Origin: Rhizobium ecuadorense
GTDB lineage: Bacteria; Pseudomonadota; Alphaproteobacteria; Rhizobiales; Rhizobiaceae
Reading direction: 5' to 3'
Assembly: GCF_001187535.1 (NCBI RefSeq)
Contig: NZ_LFIO01000064.1
Location: 42,208 to 106,207 of the forward strand
DNA: 64,000 nucleotides
The position numbers and the translations under genes were made by a program. This document shows positions 25,784-34,781 of this stretch, in pieces (the first letter of the stretch is position 1; each line of letters opens with the position of its first letter). The notes under the pieces are model-generated. The model ran no database searches, was not told the DNA's origin, and saw nothing but the letters and a program-made list of their open reading frames with translations.

Positions 25784-26782
25784 TCAGCTACGGTTCGATG
25801 ACCGGGCGGCCACCAGACAGACCGTCCCCAGGACAAGCAGACCCTGGATGACGTATTGGGCTCCAATGCTCAGTTGCAGCAGGATCAGATCGGACTGGGC
25901 AAGTGTCAGCACCAAAGCACCGAGTGCCGTCCCGAAGACCGACGTGACGCCTCCGGTAATGCGCGTTCCTCCCACGACCACTGCGGCGACTGAGCCCAAG
26001 AGGTAACTACGGCCAAGGTCGGCCGACACACCGCCCTGATAGGTCGCGAGCAGTGCGCCCAGCCACGCAGCAAGAACTCCAGACAACATGAATGTGCCAA
26101 GTGTCAGCCAGCCGCGCCGCACGCCGGCCAGTCGCGCCGCCTCGCCATTTTGGCCCATGGCATGCAGCTGCAAACCGAAGACGGTACGTGACAACAAGAT
26201 GGAGACCAGGACCAAAGTTGCGACCGTCGCCACGAGCGCGCCGGAGACGCCGGCAATCCGTAACCGCAGTGCCGCCTCGAACAGACCGCCCACGCGACTG
26301 AACCCACCACTTTGAATGGCGACGATAAGACTGTAAATGATGTAACCCGATGCCAAAGTCGCAACGATCGCCGGGATGCGCAACCGCACGATCAAAAGAG
26401 CATTCAAGGCCCCAGCCAGGGCTCCCGCCAGCACAGTGAGGGCCAGCGAGCCGGCTGTATTACCCTGACCCAGGAAGCCCGCTGACATGATATAGGCGCC
26501 GAAGGTAATCACATAGGGAAGCGACAGGTCGAAGTTGCCGGGCTTACTGGCGATCACGATCATCTGCGCCGTACCGGCCAACGTGAGAAACCCCGCAATG
26601 GTTGCATTCGCAAGAATGAAAGACACCGACAAAGAGCCGGTCACAGCCCCTGCAAGCAGCCAAAGGAGTACGGCTGCGACAAGCGCGCCCATCCAGGACT
26701 GCCGGAAAAGCCGGCGCCAGATGCAAACAGGCGCGTCAGGGAGCGGTGCAGGATGATTGGTGATGCTGGTGGTTTGGTTCAT
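25784..26782 (-). CDS. Sugar ABC transporter permease (RbsC type)
   Basis: A 332-residue inner-membrane permease with eight to ten hydrophobic segments. The cytoplasmic coupling motif GQNGEAARLAGVRRGW is the 'EAA' equivalent, and SYLLGSVAAVVVGGTRITGG is a hallmark of the RbsC/branched-chain permease family. The true start (MNQTTS) is 26782, inside the stop of the fused ATPase-permease gene (four-base overlap); the longer open frame upstream is not real. It pairs with the permease domain fused to the ATPase. Confidence 0.9.
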   Translation of the reverse strand: MNQTTSITNHPAPLPDAPVCIWRRLFRQSWMGALVAAVLLWLLAGAVTGSLSVSFILANATIAGFLTLAGTAQMIVIASKPGNFDLSLPYVITFGAYIMSAGFLGQGNTAGSLALTVLAGALAGALNALLIVRLRIPAIVATLASGYIIYSLIVAIQSGGFSRVGGLFEAALRLRIAGVSGALVATVATLVLVSILLSRTVFGLQLHAMGQNGEAARLAGVRRGWLTLGTFMLSGVLAAWLGALLATYQGGVSADLGRSYLLGSVAAVVVGGTRITGGVTSVFGTALGALVLTLAQSDLILLQLSIGAQYVIQGLLVLGTVCLVAARSSNRS

Positions 26783-29247
26783 GGCGCAGTTGACCTGGTG
26801 AAGGAGCGGAAACTCAATGCTGTGATCAGCGCCAACCCGCCGATGGCGGTCGAATATTCGGAGCTGATACCGAAGAAACCGAGATTGGTGGTAATCAGGG
26901 AAATGCCCACCACCGCCATCACCGCGCCAATCGGAGACACAAGCCCACCGGCAAAACTTGCTCCGCCAACCACCACCGCAGCGATCGTCGCCAAGGTGAA
27001 GTTCGACGCGACATGAACATTGCCGGCGCCGGTGGCAGCAGTCAGGATAAGGCCCGACAGGACGGCAAACATCCCCGCCAGTGCATAGAGCGTGATTCGA
27101 CCCGCCAAGGCGGAAAAGCCGAGCGACACATAGGTGCGCCGGTTGTGGCCCAGAGCGCGCAAGCGGATGCTGTAGCCCCATCCCTGGCAGATCCACAGGC
27201 CAAGCAGCGCAATTGCGACCAACACATAACAGGCCAGGGGGAGCGGCCAAAGTTTCACATGCGTCAACGCGGCGAGCCATCCCGGCGACTGGCCTCCTGG
27301 GGTCTCCCGCACCATCAGCCCGAGGCCAAGCCACACGAACGAGGCGCCAAGCGTCGCCACCACCGACGAGACGCCCAAGATCTCGACGATGAGTGCCAGG
27401 AGCACGTAACCCGTGATAATACCCGCCATGGCGAGTATCCCGATCGCTGGGGCATCTACGAGATAAGTTGCTGCCACAACATTGGCCAAGCCAATGGCAA
27501 AGCCGAGCCCGAGATCAATATCGCCGCCGAGTAAGAACAGCATCTGTGCCACGACCGCAAAAGCCAGCGGCATAGAGGCCTGCAGCAACAGCTCGAGCCC
27601 GAAGGTGCTCAGCGCGTTTGGCTGCTGCCAAAAGGCCAAAGCGAACATCGCCACCATCAGCAGTGCGGCCGGCATGGCTCGCCACGATAGCAGACGCCCT
27701 GACGCCGCCTGGCCCGATGTGCCTGTTTCAGACGTTCCGGGTTCGGATGCGCCGCTCGAATGCTGGCCGGCGGGCTGCATGAAGGAGGCCTGCACGATCC
27801 GCTCCTCGGTTGCCTCAGCGCCGCTGAATTCGGCGACGATGTGGCCACGCGCCATGACGTAGACCCGATCGCATTTGTGAAACTCAGCGATCTCGGTCGA
27901 ATACAGTATCGCGCTGCGACCCTTGTCCTTCAGCTTGTCGAGGATGGCATAGATGGAGGTCTTGGCATTTGCATCGACGCCACGGGTCGGATCGTCGAGA
28001 AGCAGAAGCGGCGCCTCACTCGCCAGCGCTCGGCCGAGCAGTGCACGTTGCTGGTTTCCGCCACTGAGGCTGACGATTGGTGAGCTCGCCCGGTGGGAAA
28101 GACCCAGTTCGGCGAGCCAGTCTTGAGCGTTTGCCTTGAGTGCTGCGAAATCGACGAGACCAAACCGCGAGAAACGCGGTGCAGCCGAGATCAACACATT
28201 GTCCTCGACATTCCATAGTGGCAAGAGGCCCTCGCGCTTGCGATCGCCGCTGACATAGGCCATGTCGCTTTGCGAATGCACGGCGCCTAGCATGCGACTG
28301 CGCGCCGCAAAAACCGCCTGAAGCAACTCACGCTGCCCTGCCCCCTCCAGCCCGGCAATGCCGACAATCTCGCCCTCACCGACGCGAATGCCGATGTCGT
28401 GCAATCGAGGCGCAGACAGGCCCCGAACGGTCAAGAGGTCGCGCTGGGCGGCATGCGTCGGTTGCGCCGTCACGGGGATCGCCTGCTCCGCGGTGGCGCC
28501 AAGCAAGGTCAGAAGTTGATCGTGGGTGACGGCGCGTCCGTCGCCGTCAAAATGCAGCTTTCCGTCGCGCAAGACGACGATACGATGGGCAAGCCGCAGC
28601 GCCTCTTCAAGCTTATGGGTAACATAGATGATCGCCACGCCCTCGGCGGCTTTGCGGGTCACCAGATCGGCGAGTTGATCGGCTTCTTGCAACGACAATG
28701 CTGATGTCGGCTCGTCGAGAATAACCAGTCGCGTACCCGGTTCCGTCATGGCCCGTGCGATTTCCACCATCTGGCGCTCGGCCACCGACAGTTGCGATAC
28801 TTCCGCACCCACATCGATGCGATTGCCTGGGAAGACTTGCATGCGCTGCCGGGCGTTGCGCATCATCTCACGCCGCGATACGCCGGTCTTTCGCTCAGAG
28901 GTGAGAGTCATATTTTCGCCAACTGTGAGGTTCGGAAAGGTCGAAAGCTCCTGGAATACCCGCTGGATACCGCGCGTGCGCGCCGAACCGGCCATGTAGC
29001 TTTCGAAAGCAACCGGATGCCCATCGAGCGCCATTGCGCCCGCGCTCGGCTGCAACGTACCACCGATCATGTTGAGGAGGGTCGATTTGCCGGCGCCGTT
29101 CGGTCCCAAAAGCACCAGGATTTCTCCGGCGCGGATGTCAAGTGTGACGTCGCGAACCACCGTGTTGGCACCGAAGCTCTTTGACAGCTCACAAACGGAA
29201 ATGAAGGCTGCTCCAGCTTGCCGTGCGGTTCTTGTATCGTCTCCCAC
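26779..29247 (-). CDS. Fused sugar ABC ATPase (two nucleotide-binding domains) and RbsC-type permease
   Basis: An 822-residue fusion. Residues about 15-260: first ATPase domain with GPNGAGKST, LSVAERQMVEIARAM and ILDEPTSAL. About 265-500: second domain with a degenerate Walker A (GLEGAGQRE), signature LSGGNQQRALLGRAL and LLDDPTRGVD. A Ser/Gly/Thr-rich linker leads at about residue 525 into a complete RbsC-like permease with ALGHNRRTYVSLG and ATIAAVVVGGASFAGG. RbsA and RbsC are normally separate proteins, so this is a natural ATPase-permease fusion. It works with the separate permease at 25784 and the binding protein at 24708. Confidence 0.92.
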   Translation of the reverse strand: MGDDTRTARQAGAAFISVCELSKSFGANTVVRDVTLDIRAGEILVLLGPNGAGKSTLLNMIGGTLQPSAGAMALDGHPVAFESYMAGSARTRGIQRVFQELSTFPNLTVGENMTLTSERKTGVSRREMMRNARQRMQVFPGNRIDVGAEVSQLSVAERQMVEIARAMTEPGTRLVILDEPTSALSLQEADQLADLVTRKAAEGVAIIYVTHKLEEALRLAHRIVVLRDGKLHFDGDGRAVTHDQLLTLLGATAEQAIPVTAQPTHAAQRDLLTVRGLSAPRLHDIGIRVGEGEIVGIAGLEGAGQRELLQAVFAARSRMLGAVHSQSDMAYVSGDRKREGLLPLWNVEDNVLISAAPRFSRFGLVDFAALKANAQDWLAELGLSHRASSPIVSLSGGNQQRALLGRALASEAPLLLLDDPTRGVDANAKTSIYAILDKLKDKGRSAILYSTEIAEFHKCDRVYVMARGHIVAEFSGAEATEERIVQASFMQPAGQHSSGASEPGTSETGTSGQAASGRLLSWRAMPAALLMVAMFALAFWQQPNALSTFGLELLLQASMPLAFAVVAQMLFLLGGDIDLGLGFAIGLANVVAATYLVDAPAIGILAMAGIITGYVLLALIVEILGVSSVVATLGASFVWLGLGLMVRETPGGQSPGWLAALTHVKLWPLPLACYVLVAIALLGLWICQGWGYSIRLRALGHNRRTYVSLGFSALAGRITLYALAGMFAVLSGLILTAATGAGNVHVASNFTLATIAAVVVGGASFAGGLVSPIGAVMAVVGISLITTNLGFFGISSEYSTAIGGLALITALSFRSFTRSTAP

Positions 29248-29393
29248 CCTATCCTCCTCCCGAAGATAATCTGCAGTGTGCGGGCACCCAGTTGCGTTGT
29301 CTGGATGGCCCGTTGCTCGATGTGCCGGCTATGTTGCGCACGGCTGCGCTTTGTCACGTCGAATTGCCCGGCGTGCGTGCTGGCACTGACCGC

Positions 29394-30149
29394 TTACAGG
29401 CAGGCTGTCTGGCCGCCATCGACGGAGACGATCGCGCCAGTCATGAAGCTGGCATCGTCGGTCAAGAGGAAAACAATGACCGCGGCAATCTCTTCGGGTT
29501 CGCCCATGCGTCCGATCGGATGGGCGGCTTTGATGCGTGCCACGGCTTGCGGATCCTTCAGCATGTATTCAACAAGCGGCGTGTTGGTCATGCCAGGTGC
29601 CACGGCATTGACGCGGATGCCAAGCGGGCCCAGTTCCGGGGACATCGATTTGGTGATGCCCGAGACTGCGAATTTGGAAGCGACATAGGGTAGTCGGTTC
29701 GCCACGCCCATGACGCCTGCGCCTGATGAAATATTGACAATGGCGCGCGGCCCCTTGTCGTCTTGAACTGCCCTTACAAAAGCCTGACACATATTCACGG
29801 TGCCACCGAAATTGACCGCCAGGACGCGCTCGAGCTTTTCCGGTTCGACATCCAGAATGTTGGCGACGCCGGTAATGCCTGCGCAATTGACCAGGCCGTT
29901 CAGCCGACCAAGCCGCATGCGGGTCTCTGCGGCAAGCGCCAACGCTGCCGAGTGGTCGCAGACGTCAAGCACAGCACCCCTGACGCGCGGGCTACCGTCA
30001 AACTCAGCGACGATCTTGTCGACGGCCTGGCCTGTCACGTCGATCGCAACCACATCGGCGCCCTCCGAATGCAGGCGGCGAACGCAGGCAGCGCCAATGC
30101 CGCTTCCCGCTCCGGTTACCATCACAGCACGGCCTTCAAATCTATTCAT
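29394..30149 (-). CDS. Short-chain dehydrogenase/reductase of the sugar operon
   Basis: A 251-residue classical SDR: VTGAGSGIG, NCAGITG, Ser in NISSGAG and YVASK. Of two adjacent ATGs, the second (30149) gives better spacing from GTGGAGGAA. It is first in the minus-strand run leading to the ABC transporter and the lactonase. The probable job is oxidation of the imported sugar to its lactone, which the SMP-30 protein then opens. Confidence 0.87.
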   Translation of the reverse strand: MNRFEGRAVMVTGAGSGIGAACVRRLHSEGADVVAIDVTGQAVDKIVAEFDGSPRVRGAVLDVCDHSAALALAAETRMRLGRLNGLVNCAGITGVANILDVEPEKLERVLAVNFGGTVNMCQAFVRAVQDDKGPRAIVNISSGAGVMGVANRLPYVASKFAVSGITKSMSPELGPLGIRVNAVAPGMTNTPLVEYMLKDPQAVARIKAAHPIGRMGEPEEIAAVIVFLLTDDASFMTGAIVSVDGGQTACL

Positions 30150-30520
30150 CATTTCCTCCACTGATGGCGCATGCGCCGACATACCGATCCGGTCTCTTGC
30201 CTGACTGACGACCGCAGATGGGTTAGCAAGCATCCTCCGCTCGCAAGGCAACGGTATTGGTAGTGCACCAGTTTTTGTCAACGGACGGGCGTTGAGCATC
30301 GCTGCCGATTCCATCACGCGTACTTGCGTGCGCGATTGAAAACGGTGTTATAAATCAATATGATGGACGTGATGTTTAAGAGGGTGGCGGGTATTAAACG
30401 GCGTTATACCCTGACAAGACCCCCCACGGTTCTCCCAAGTGTTTTGAGGGTGCCGGTCAGCACGCATGGCCTGGATAAAGGACCCCTCAACCGATCGGTT
30501 GAGCGCCGTTTGATCTTAAG
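30150..30520. other. Intergenic region with CGGYGTTATA direct repeat
   Basis: The 371-bp gap between the NepI-like gene end and the SDR start contains CGGTGTTATA at 30343-30352 and CGGCGTTATA at 30399-30408, in the same orientation and 56 bp apart. This may be a pair of operator half-sites for the SDR/ABC operon. The first overlaps TATAA-ATCAATA-TGAT, a one-sided match to the TATAA-N7-TTAT pattern. No gene is seen. Confidence 0.4.
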
Positions 30521-31702
30521 TCAGGTCGCGTTTCGCGAGACTGCGCGCGAGACGTGAGCAAGCATGGCGCCCGCCAGCAAGATGCCGGCGCTGGTCAAAA
30601 ACGTGGTCTGGTAACCACTGGCGTCAAACAGCAGCCCGCCGATCGTTGCGCCGAGCGTGATGGCGGATTGAATGGTCGCCACCATTAGTCCGCCAGCCGT
30701 CTCCGCGTCGCGGGGCAGCGTGCGTGAGATCCACACGCCCCAACCCACCGAGCCACAAGTCACAAGGCCCCAAGCACTCAGCAGCGCTCCGGCGGCGATC
30801 GCCGTGTTCCCGAACACAGTCAGCAAGCATGCGATGACCGCCATAAAGATTGGGGCAAGAACGAGAACACCGTATAAGCTTTTGTGCAAAACCGGCCCGA
30901 TGATCATTGTTCCGGCAAGACTTGACACGCCAACGATAAGGAGGAGCAGGGAAAGCGTGGGGACATCGACGTGCGCGACTGTTTCAAGGAACGGTCGCAG
31001 ATAGGTGAAGAGTGCGAATTGGCCCATGAACAGGAACAGGACCGCGGCCATAGCGATCGCGACCATGGGTCTGGCAAGAAGCCGGAATGTCGCCGTGGCG
31101 CCTGACGCGCTGCCGCCTTGCATCCGTGGCAGGGAGAAAGCCAGCCAAACAGCAGCAATCGCTGCGAGAGGAACCACGCAGAAAAATGCGCCGCGCCAAC
31201 CGATCAATCCGCCGAGAAAGCTGCCGAGTGGGGCTGCAATGGTTGCCGCAAGAGCGTTGCCGCCATTGAGAAAAGCGAGTGCCTTGGGCACGGTTTCCTC
31301 AGGAACGAGACGCATGACGGTCGCTGTCGACATCGACCAGAAGCCGCCGATGACAATGCCGAGAAGTGCCCGGCCAAACATGAGCACGGGATAGTTTGGT
31401 GCCAGCGCAACAACCATACCGGATCCGCACATCAGACCGGTCAGTGACAAAAGCACGATCTTGCGATCAATCGTCCGAGACAGATAGGAGATGAACAGGC
31501 TGGTCACCACCGCAAACAGCCCGGAGATCGAGATCGCCTGGCCAGCTTGTCCCTCGCTGAGCGCCAGTTCACCGGCGATCGGCGTCAAGAGGCTGACGGG
31601 AAGAAATTCGGATGCGATCAGAACAAACACGCAAAGCGACATAGCCACGACCGCGCTCCAATTGGCCGCTGTATAGTCGCGAGGCGCTGATTTCATCAAC
31701 AT
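30521..31702 (-). CDS. NepI-like MFS exporter
   Basis: A 393-residue major-facilitator exporter with about twelve transmembrane segments. NWSAVVAMSLCVFVLIASEFLPVSLLTPIA, the motif-A region TIDRKIV, GRALLGIVIGGFWSMS, VPKALAFL and APLGSFLGGLIGWRGAFF closely follow E. coli NepI (purine ribonucleoside efflux). The start follows AGGAG at good spacing. It is the last gene of a probable operon that begins at the 35-aa membrane peptide behind copy C of the 48-bp element. The substrate here is unknown. Confidence 0.85.
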   Translation of the reverse strand: MLMKSAPRDYTAANWSAVVAMSLCVFVLIASEFLPVSLLTPIAGELALSEGQAGQAISISGLFAVVTSLFISYLSRTIDRKIVLLSLTGLMCGSGMVVALAPNYPVLMFGRALLGIVIGGFWSMSTATVMRLVPEETVPKALAFLNGGNALAATIAAPLGSFLGGLIGWRGAFFCVVPLAAIAAVWLAFSLPRMQGGSASGATATFRLLARPMVAIAMAAVLFLFMGQFALFTYLRPFLETVAHVDVPTLSLLLLIVGVSSLAGTMIIGPVLHKSLYGVLVLAPIFMAVIACLLTVFGNTAIAAGALLSAWGLVTCGSVGWGVWISRTLPRDAETAGGLMVATIQSAITLGATIGGLLFDASGYQTTFLTSAGILLAGAMLAHVSRAVSRNAT

Positions 31703-31855
31703 TGACTGGTTCTCCTAGTTACGGCGCAGCCCTTCGCCACGGCGCGTAACCGGCGCAGTTTCGGCGCATGAGCATCGACCGGTTGCATGGCGACCGATCC
31801 GGTTGTTTTTTCAGGATTCAGTGATAGGCGGACAGAACGTGGCCGCCGTCGGCCC

Positions 31856-32323
31856 TTACGCCAAAAGTCTGGCTTTCAGCGGAAACGCGCCGCGGGTGAG
31901 CAGCGGTGCAAACCCATTGTCCAAGCGGCCGAGCCGGATTAACCCGCTGCCGTATTGATATCGCTCATAGTAGAAGACCAGATTACCCCATGGCGCATAG
32001 TAGCAGAGGTCTCCAAGAGCCTCATTGCCGAATGCCGCGCGGCCTTCTTCGGTGAGCTTTCGCGGCAGGTAGGCAATTTTTTCGTTGGTGGAATAATCGT
32101 CGATCGTCAGGTCGAGTGGCATCATCGATGCCAGATCGCGCGCTGACGGATTGTCCTCAAGCGTCGCGGTGAAGACGAAGTCCGAGAACGAGAACTCCAC
32201 TTTCATATTAGTCTCCTTCGCTGAAACAACCGCGGGGTTCGCCTGCGGGAGGGCAAGCGCAGGGGCCGCCAAGGCCATTGCCATCACCCGCCTTCGCGTC
32301 ACCCCAGTGCTTTCAAATGCCAT
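31856..32323 (-). CDS. Cyclophilin-like-fold protein with Tat-like leader
   Basis: 155 residues. A leader with TRRRVMAMALAAPALALP suggests export, possibly by Tat. The mature part has KVEFSFSDFVFTATLEDNPSARDLASMMPLDLTI, CYYAPWGNLVFYY and LIRLGRLDNG, typical of the cyclophilin-like fold family of unknown function. It is distantly related to the protein at 17362. It lies between the 35-aa membrane peptide and the NepI-like exporter on the same strand. Confidence 0.78.
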   Translation of the reverse strand: MAFESTGVTRRRVMAMALAAPALALPQANPAVVSAKETNMKVEFSFSDFVFTATLEDNPSARDLASMMPLDLTIDDYSTNEKIAYLPRKLTEEGRAAFGNEALGDLCYYAPWGNLVFYYERYQYGSGLIRLGRLDNGFAPLLTRGAFPLKARLLA

Positions 32324-32474
32324 CTTCTTTGCCTTACATCTCGTGGGGATCTGATGCGTCCATCATCTTTGACGGGCGCCGATCAAGGAATGCCCATGCC
32401 ACTCACGCTCACCCTTTGGAGAACACAGGGCCGGGCAGATCTGCTGAGCGCATGAGTGGCGCCACCAGTCGTCA

Positions 32475-32582
32475 TTACAGGCTGGCTTCGCCGAAGCAAA
32501 ACAGGAGAAATGTGGTCCCGACGAGGACAATAAAAGCAGCGGTGGCGCCAAGCATGATATCGCCGATGAGATTGTTACCCAT
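32475..32582 (-). CDS. 35-residue membrane peptide
   Basis: A short open frame, MGNNLIGDIMLGATAAF with IVLVGTTFLLFCFGEASL, forming one hydrophobic span of about 22 residues. GAAGAAGGGACAG gives a ribosome site at suitable spacing. Copy C of the 48-bp element lies 90 bp upstream in the right orientation, the same distance as for the 70-aa membrane protein behind copy B. It likely leads the operon to the cyclophilin-like and NepI-like genes. No family is recognised. Confidence 0.55.
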   Translation of the reverse strand: MGNNLIGDIMLGATAAFIVLVGTTFLLFCFGEASL

Positions 32583-32672
32583 GATCTGTCCCTTCTTCCC
32601 CCGGTCACCTTCGTTCAACAAATGGCACCCTGCCGATGCACTGTAGGTACAGTAGCGGAAACACCAGTCATT

Positions 32673-32720
32673 GATTAGCGCCCACCATCCGCATGCAGAT
32701 ATGAAAATGGCTCATCAATC
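32673..32720 (-). promoter_or_regulatory. 48-bp three-block element, copy C
   Basis: On the minus strand it reads GATTGATGA, TCAT after seven bases, GCATGC, then CTAATC. It sits just downstream of moaA and 90 bp before the 35-aa peptide gene. Only one base in the middle block departs from consensus. Confidence 0.75.
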
Positions 32721-32729
32721 CGTGATGAC

Positions 32730-33797
32730 TTAGCCTCCTGTAACGCTCATATGCCGGGGGACCGCCGGTCTGTTCTGCGTCCGGTCGATGATGAAGTCAT
32801 GGCCTCTTGGCTTGCGCGCGATTGCCTCGTCGATAGCGGCATGGAGCGCATCGTGGTCCTGCGTTGCGCGGAGTGTCGAGCGCAGATCTGCGGCATCGTT
32901 CTGGCCAAGGCACATATAGAGCATACCGGTGCAGGTCAGGCGGACCCGATTACAACTTTCGCAGAAATTGTGGGTCATCGGTGTGATGAAACCCAAGCGG
33001 CCGCCGGTTTCCTTGACGCGAACATAGCGTGCCGGGCCGCCGGTTCGGTAGCCAGTGTCGGTCAAGGTGAATTGCTGCTCGAGATCGGCGCGGAGTTTGG
33101 ACAAAGGTAGATATCGGTCCGTACGGTCTTCCTCGACCTCGCCCATTGGCATCGTCTCGATCACGGTCAGGTCCATGCCGCGGCCGTGGGCGAAACGGAT
33201 CATGTCAGGCATCTCGGCGTCGTTGAAGCCCTTGAGCGCCACGGCATTGAGCTTGATCTTCAATCCTGCTTTTTGGCAGGCGTCGATGCCTTCCATGACC
33301 TCGTCTAAGTCGCCCCGGCGGGTGATTTGGTGAAACTTGACTGGGTCCAGCGTATCGAGAGACACATTGATGCGTCTGACCCCGCAGTCGTAGAGTTCAT
33401 CGGCAAAGCGTGCGAGCTGGGAGCCATTGGTGGTCAACGTCAACTCGTCCAGACCTGACCCCAGCCGTTTGCCCAGGGTGCGGACCAGGTGCATGATATT
33501 CTTGCGTACCAAGGGTTCTCCGCCCGTTAGCCGCATCTTTCGGACGCCCTTGGCAATGAAGGCAGCGCAGAGACGGTTGAGCTCCTCAAGCGTCAAAAGA
33601 TCCTTTTTCGGCAGAAAGCTCATGTTCTCGGCCATACAATAGGTGCAGCGATAATCGCAGCGGTCGGTGACCGACACGCGCAAATAGGTGATCGCCCTTT
33701 GAAACGGGTCGATCATCGCAGCCGGAACCCGCATGGGCTCCATCGTGCCTGAAAGTCCAGGCCGATCGAGCACCCTGTTTTCTGCAGACATTGTCAT
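32730..33797 (-). CDS. moaA: GTP 3',8-cyclase, molybdenum cofactor synthesis
   Basis: A 355-residue radical-SAM enzyme. The N-terminal iron-sulfur cluster motif is CDYRCTYC, the C-terminal cluster is supplied by [14 protein letters not shown], and the protein ends in the conserved Gly-Gly (VTGG). MoaA with MoaC converts GTP to cyclic pyranopterin monophosphate. It overlaps the xdhC-like gene by four bases and closes the paoABC operon, so it looks like a dedicated cofactor supply for this hydroxylase. moaC is not in the window. Confidence 0.93.
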   Translation of the reverse strand: MTMSAENRVLDRPGLSGTMEPMRVPAAMIDPFQRAITYLRVSVTDRCDYRCTYCMAENMSFLPKKDLLTLEELNRLCAAFIAKGVRKMRLTGGEPLVRKNIMHLVRTLGKRLGSGLDELTLTTNGSQLARFADELYDCGVRRINVSLDTLDPVKFHQITRRGDLDEVMEGIDACQKAGLKIKLNAVALKGFNDAEMPDMIRFAHGRGMDLTVIETMPMGEVEEDRTDRYLPLSKLRADLEQQFTLTDTGYRTGGPARYVRVKETGGRLGFITPMTHNFCESCNRVRLTCTGMLYMCLGQNDAADLRSTLRATQDHDALHAAIDEAIARKPRGHDFIIDRTQNRPAVPRHMSVTGG

Positions 33798-34720
33798 GCG
33801 TACACCATGAGCCTGGTTGCAGCGACGTCAGCCAGCACGGAAAGAGCCAGGGAGGACGCGTCTCGCGTCGGTCCAAACACACCAATTGGCGCCCTGATGC
33901 GCGGCAGTTCGGTGTCGCCGAAGCCGGCTTTCTTCAACCGATCGACCCGTCGCCTGTGCGTTCGCGTGCTGCCCAGCGCGCCGATGTAAAAGGCCGGCGT
34001 CTGTAGCGCGAGGCTAAGAAGCGCTTCTTCCTGATCCAGGTCGTGGTGCAGCAGGATAATTGCGGTATAGGCATCGATGTCATCGCCCAACCGAGCCGCC
34101 TCCCCCGCGCCCGTCATGATCACGTCATAGCCAGTCGCCTTGGCCAGGCGCGCCGTGGTCTGTGCTTCGACGGTCTGACCGGACAGGATCACGCGTGTGG
34201 ACGGCCGGTAGACGGTCACAAAGTCGTCGCCCTGCCAGCCGGAGCGTGGAACCGGATCAACAGGTGCAAGCATCTGTGTCTTAGACACATAGCGCAAGCC
34301 AACTGCGTGGCGTTGCCTCAACCTGTCAAGCACCTCAACGATCCCGCGGATTTCGCGCAGAACGTGGATCAGGACGGTAATGCCGCCGCCGCAGGGAAGA
34401 ACGATATCAATGAAAGGCGACCCGTCGCCGAACATCACTCGCCTGTCTCGTCCTTCGTCCATGGCCAGAAGCGCCTCCGCTGCGACGGCAGCTTCGACGC
34501 ATCCGCCGGAGACGTAACCGCAAAAGCTGCCGTCGGCCGCCACGACAACGTGCGATCCCATCGCGCGGGCTGCACCGCCGCGGATATCGACGAGGGTCGC
34601 AATCGCAACTTTGCCTTGCGCGAAGGATTCGACAGCGAAGTTCAGGACGTCAATCAGATCATCGGTTACCAGTGCCCTTGTGGGCGTTGGCAGCGATGTG
34701 AGAGCAAACCAATTGTCCAA
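33794..34720 (-). CDS. XdhC/PaoD-like molybdenum cofactor insertion chaperone
   Basis: 308 residues with the XdhC N-terminal motif [33 protein letters not shown] and the C-terminal Rossmann part [14 protein letters not shown] followed by RIRAPIG. XdhC/PaoD proteins bind molybdenum cofactor and load it into the large subunit. The start codon is TTG, preceded by AAGGA. Position after paoC and before moaA suggests it serves PaoABC, matching E. coli paoABCD. Confidence 0.88.
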   Translation of the reverse strand: MDNWFALTSLPTPTRALVTDDLIDVLNFAVESFAQGKVAIATLVDIRGGAARAMGSHVVVAADGSFCGYVSGGCVEAAVAAEALLAMDEGRDRRVMFGDGSPFIDIVLPCGGGITVLIHVLREIRGIVEVLDRLRQRHAVGLRYVSKTQMLAPVDPVPRSGWQGDDFVTVYRPSTRVILSGQTVEAQTTARLAKATGYDVIMTGAGEAARLGDDIDAYTAIILLHHDLDQEEALLSLALQTPAFYIGALGSTRTHRRRVDRLKKAGFGDTELPRIRAPIGVFGPTRDASSLALSVLADVAATRLMVYA

Positions 34721-34738
34721 AGGCTAGGTCCTTGAAAG

Positions 34739-34768
34739 GTGGCGGCGGGTTTTAAAACCCGGCCGCCA
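34739..34768. other. Stem-loop within the pao operon
   Basis: A long near-perfect hairpin, TGGCGGC-GGGTTTT paired with AAAACCC-GGCCGCCA with one bulged G, lies between the paoC stop and the xdhC-like start. It could be an RNA processing or attenuation site that sets lower expression of the cofactor genes relative to the enzyme subunits. Confidence 0.55.
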
Positions 34769-34781
34769 GAGTTGCGCCCCA

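Noticed and set aside
26783..27334. Upstream extension of the permease frame at 25784
   Set aside because: It lies inside the fused ATPase-permease gene in another frame; the true start MNQTTS overlaps that gene's stop by four bases.
31703..31855. Search for a 48-bp element directly before the NepI-like gene
   Set aside because: No ATGA-N7-TCAT with the downstream blocks is present; this gene is more likely read from copy C through the upstream genes.
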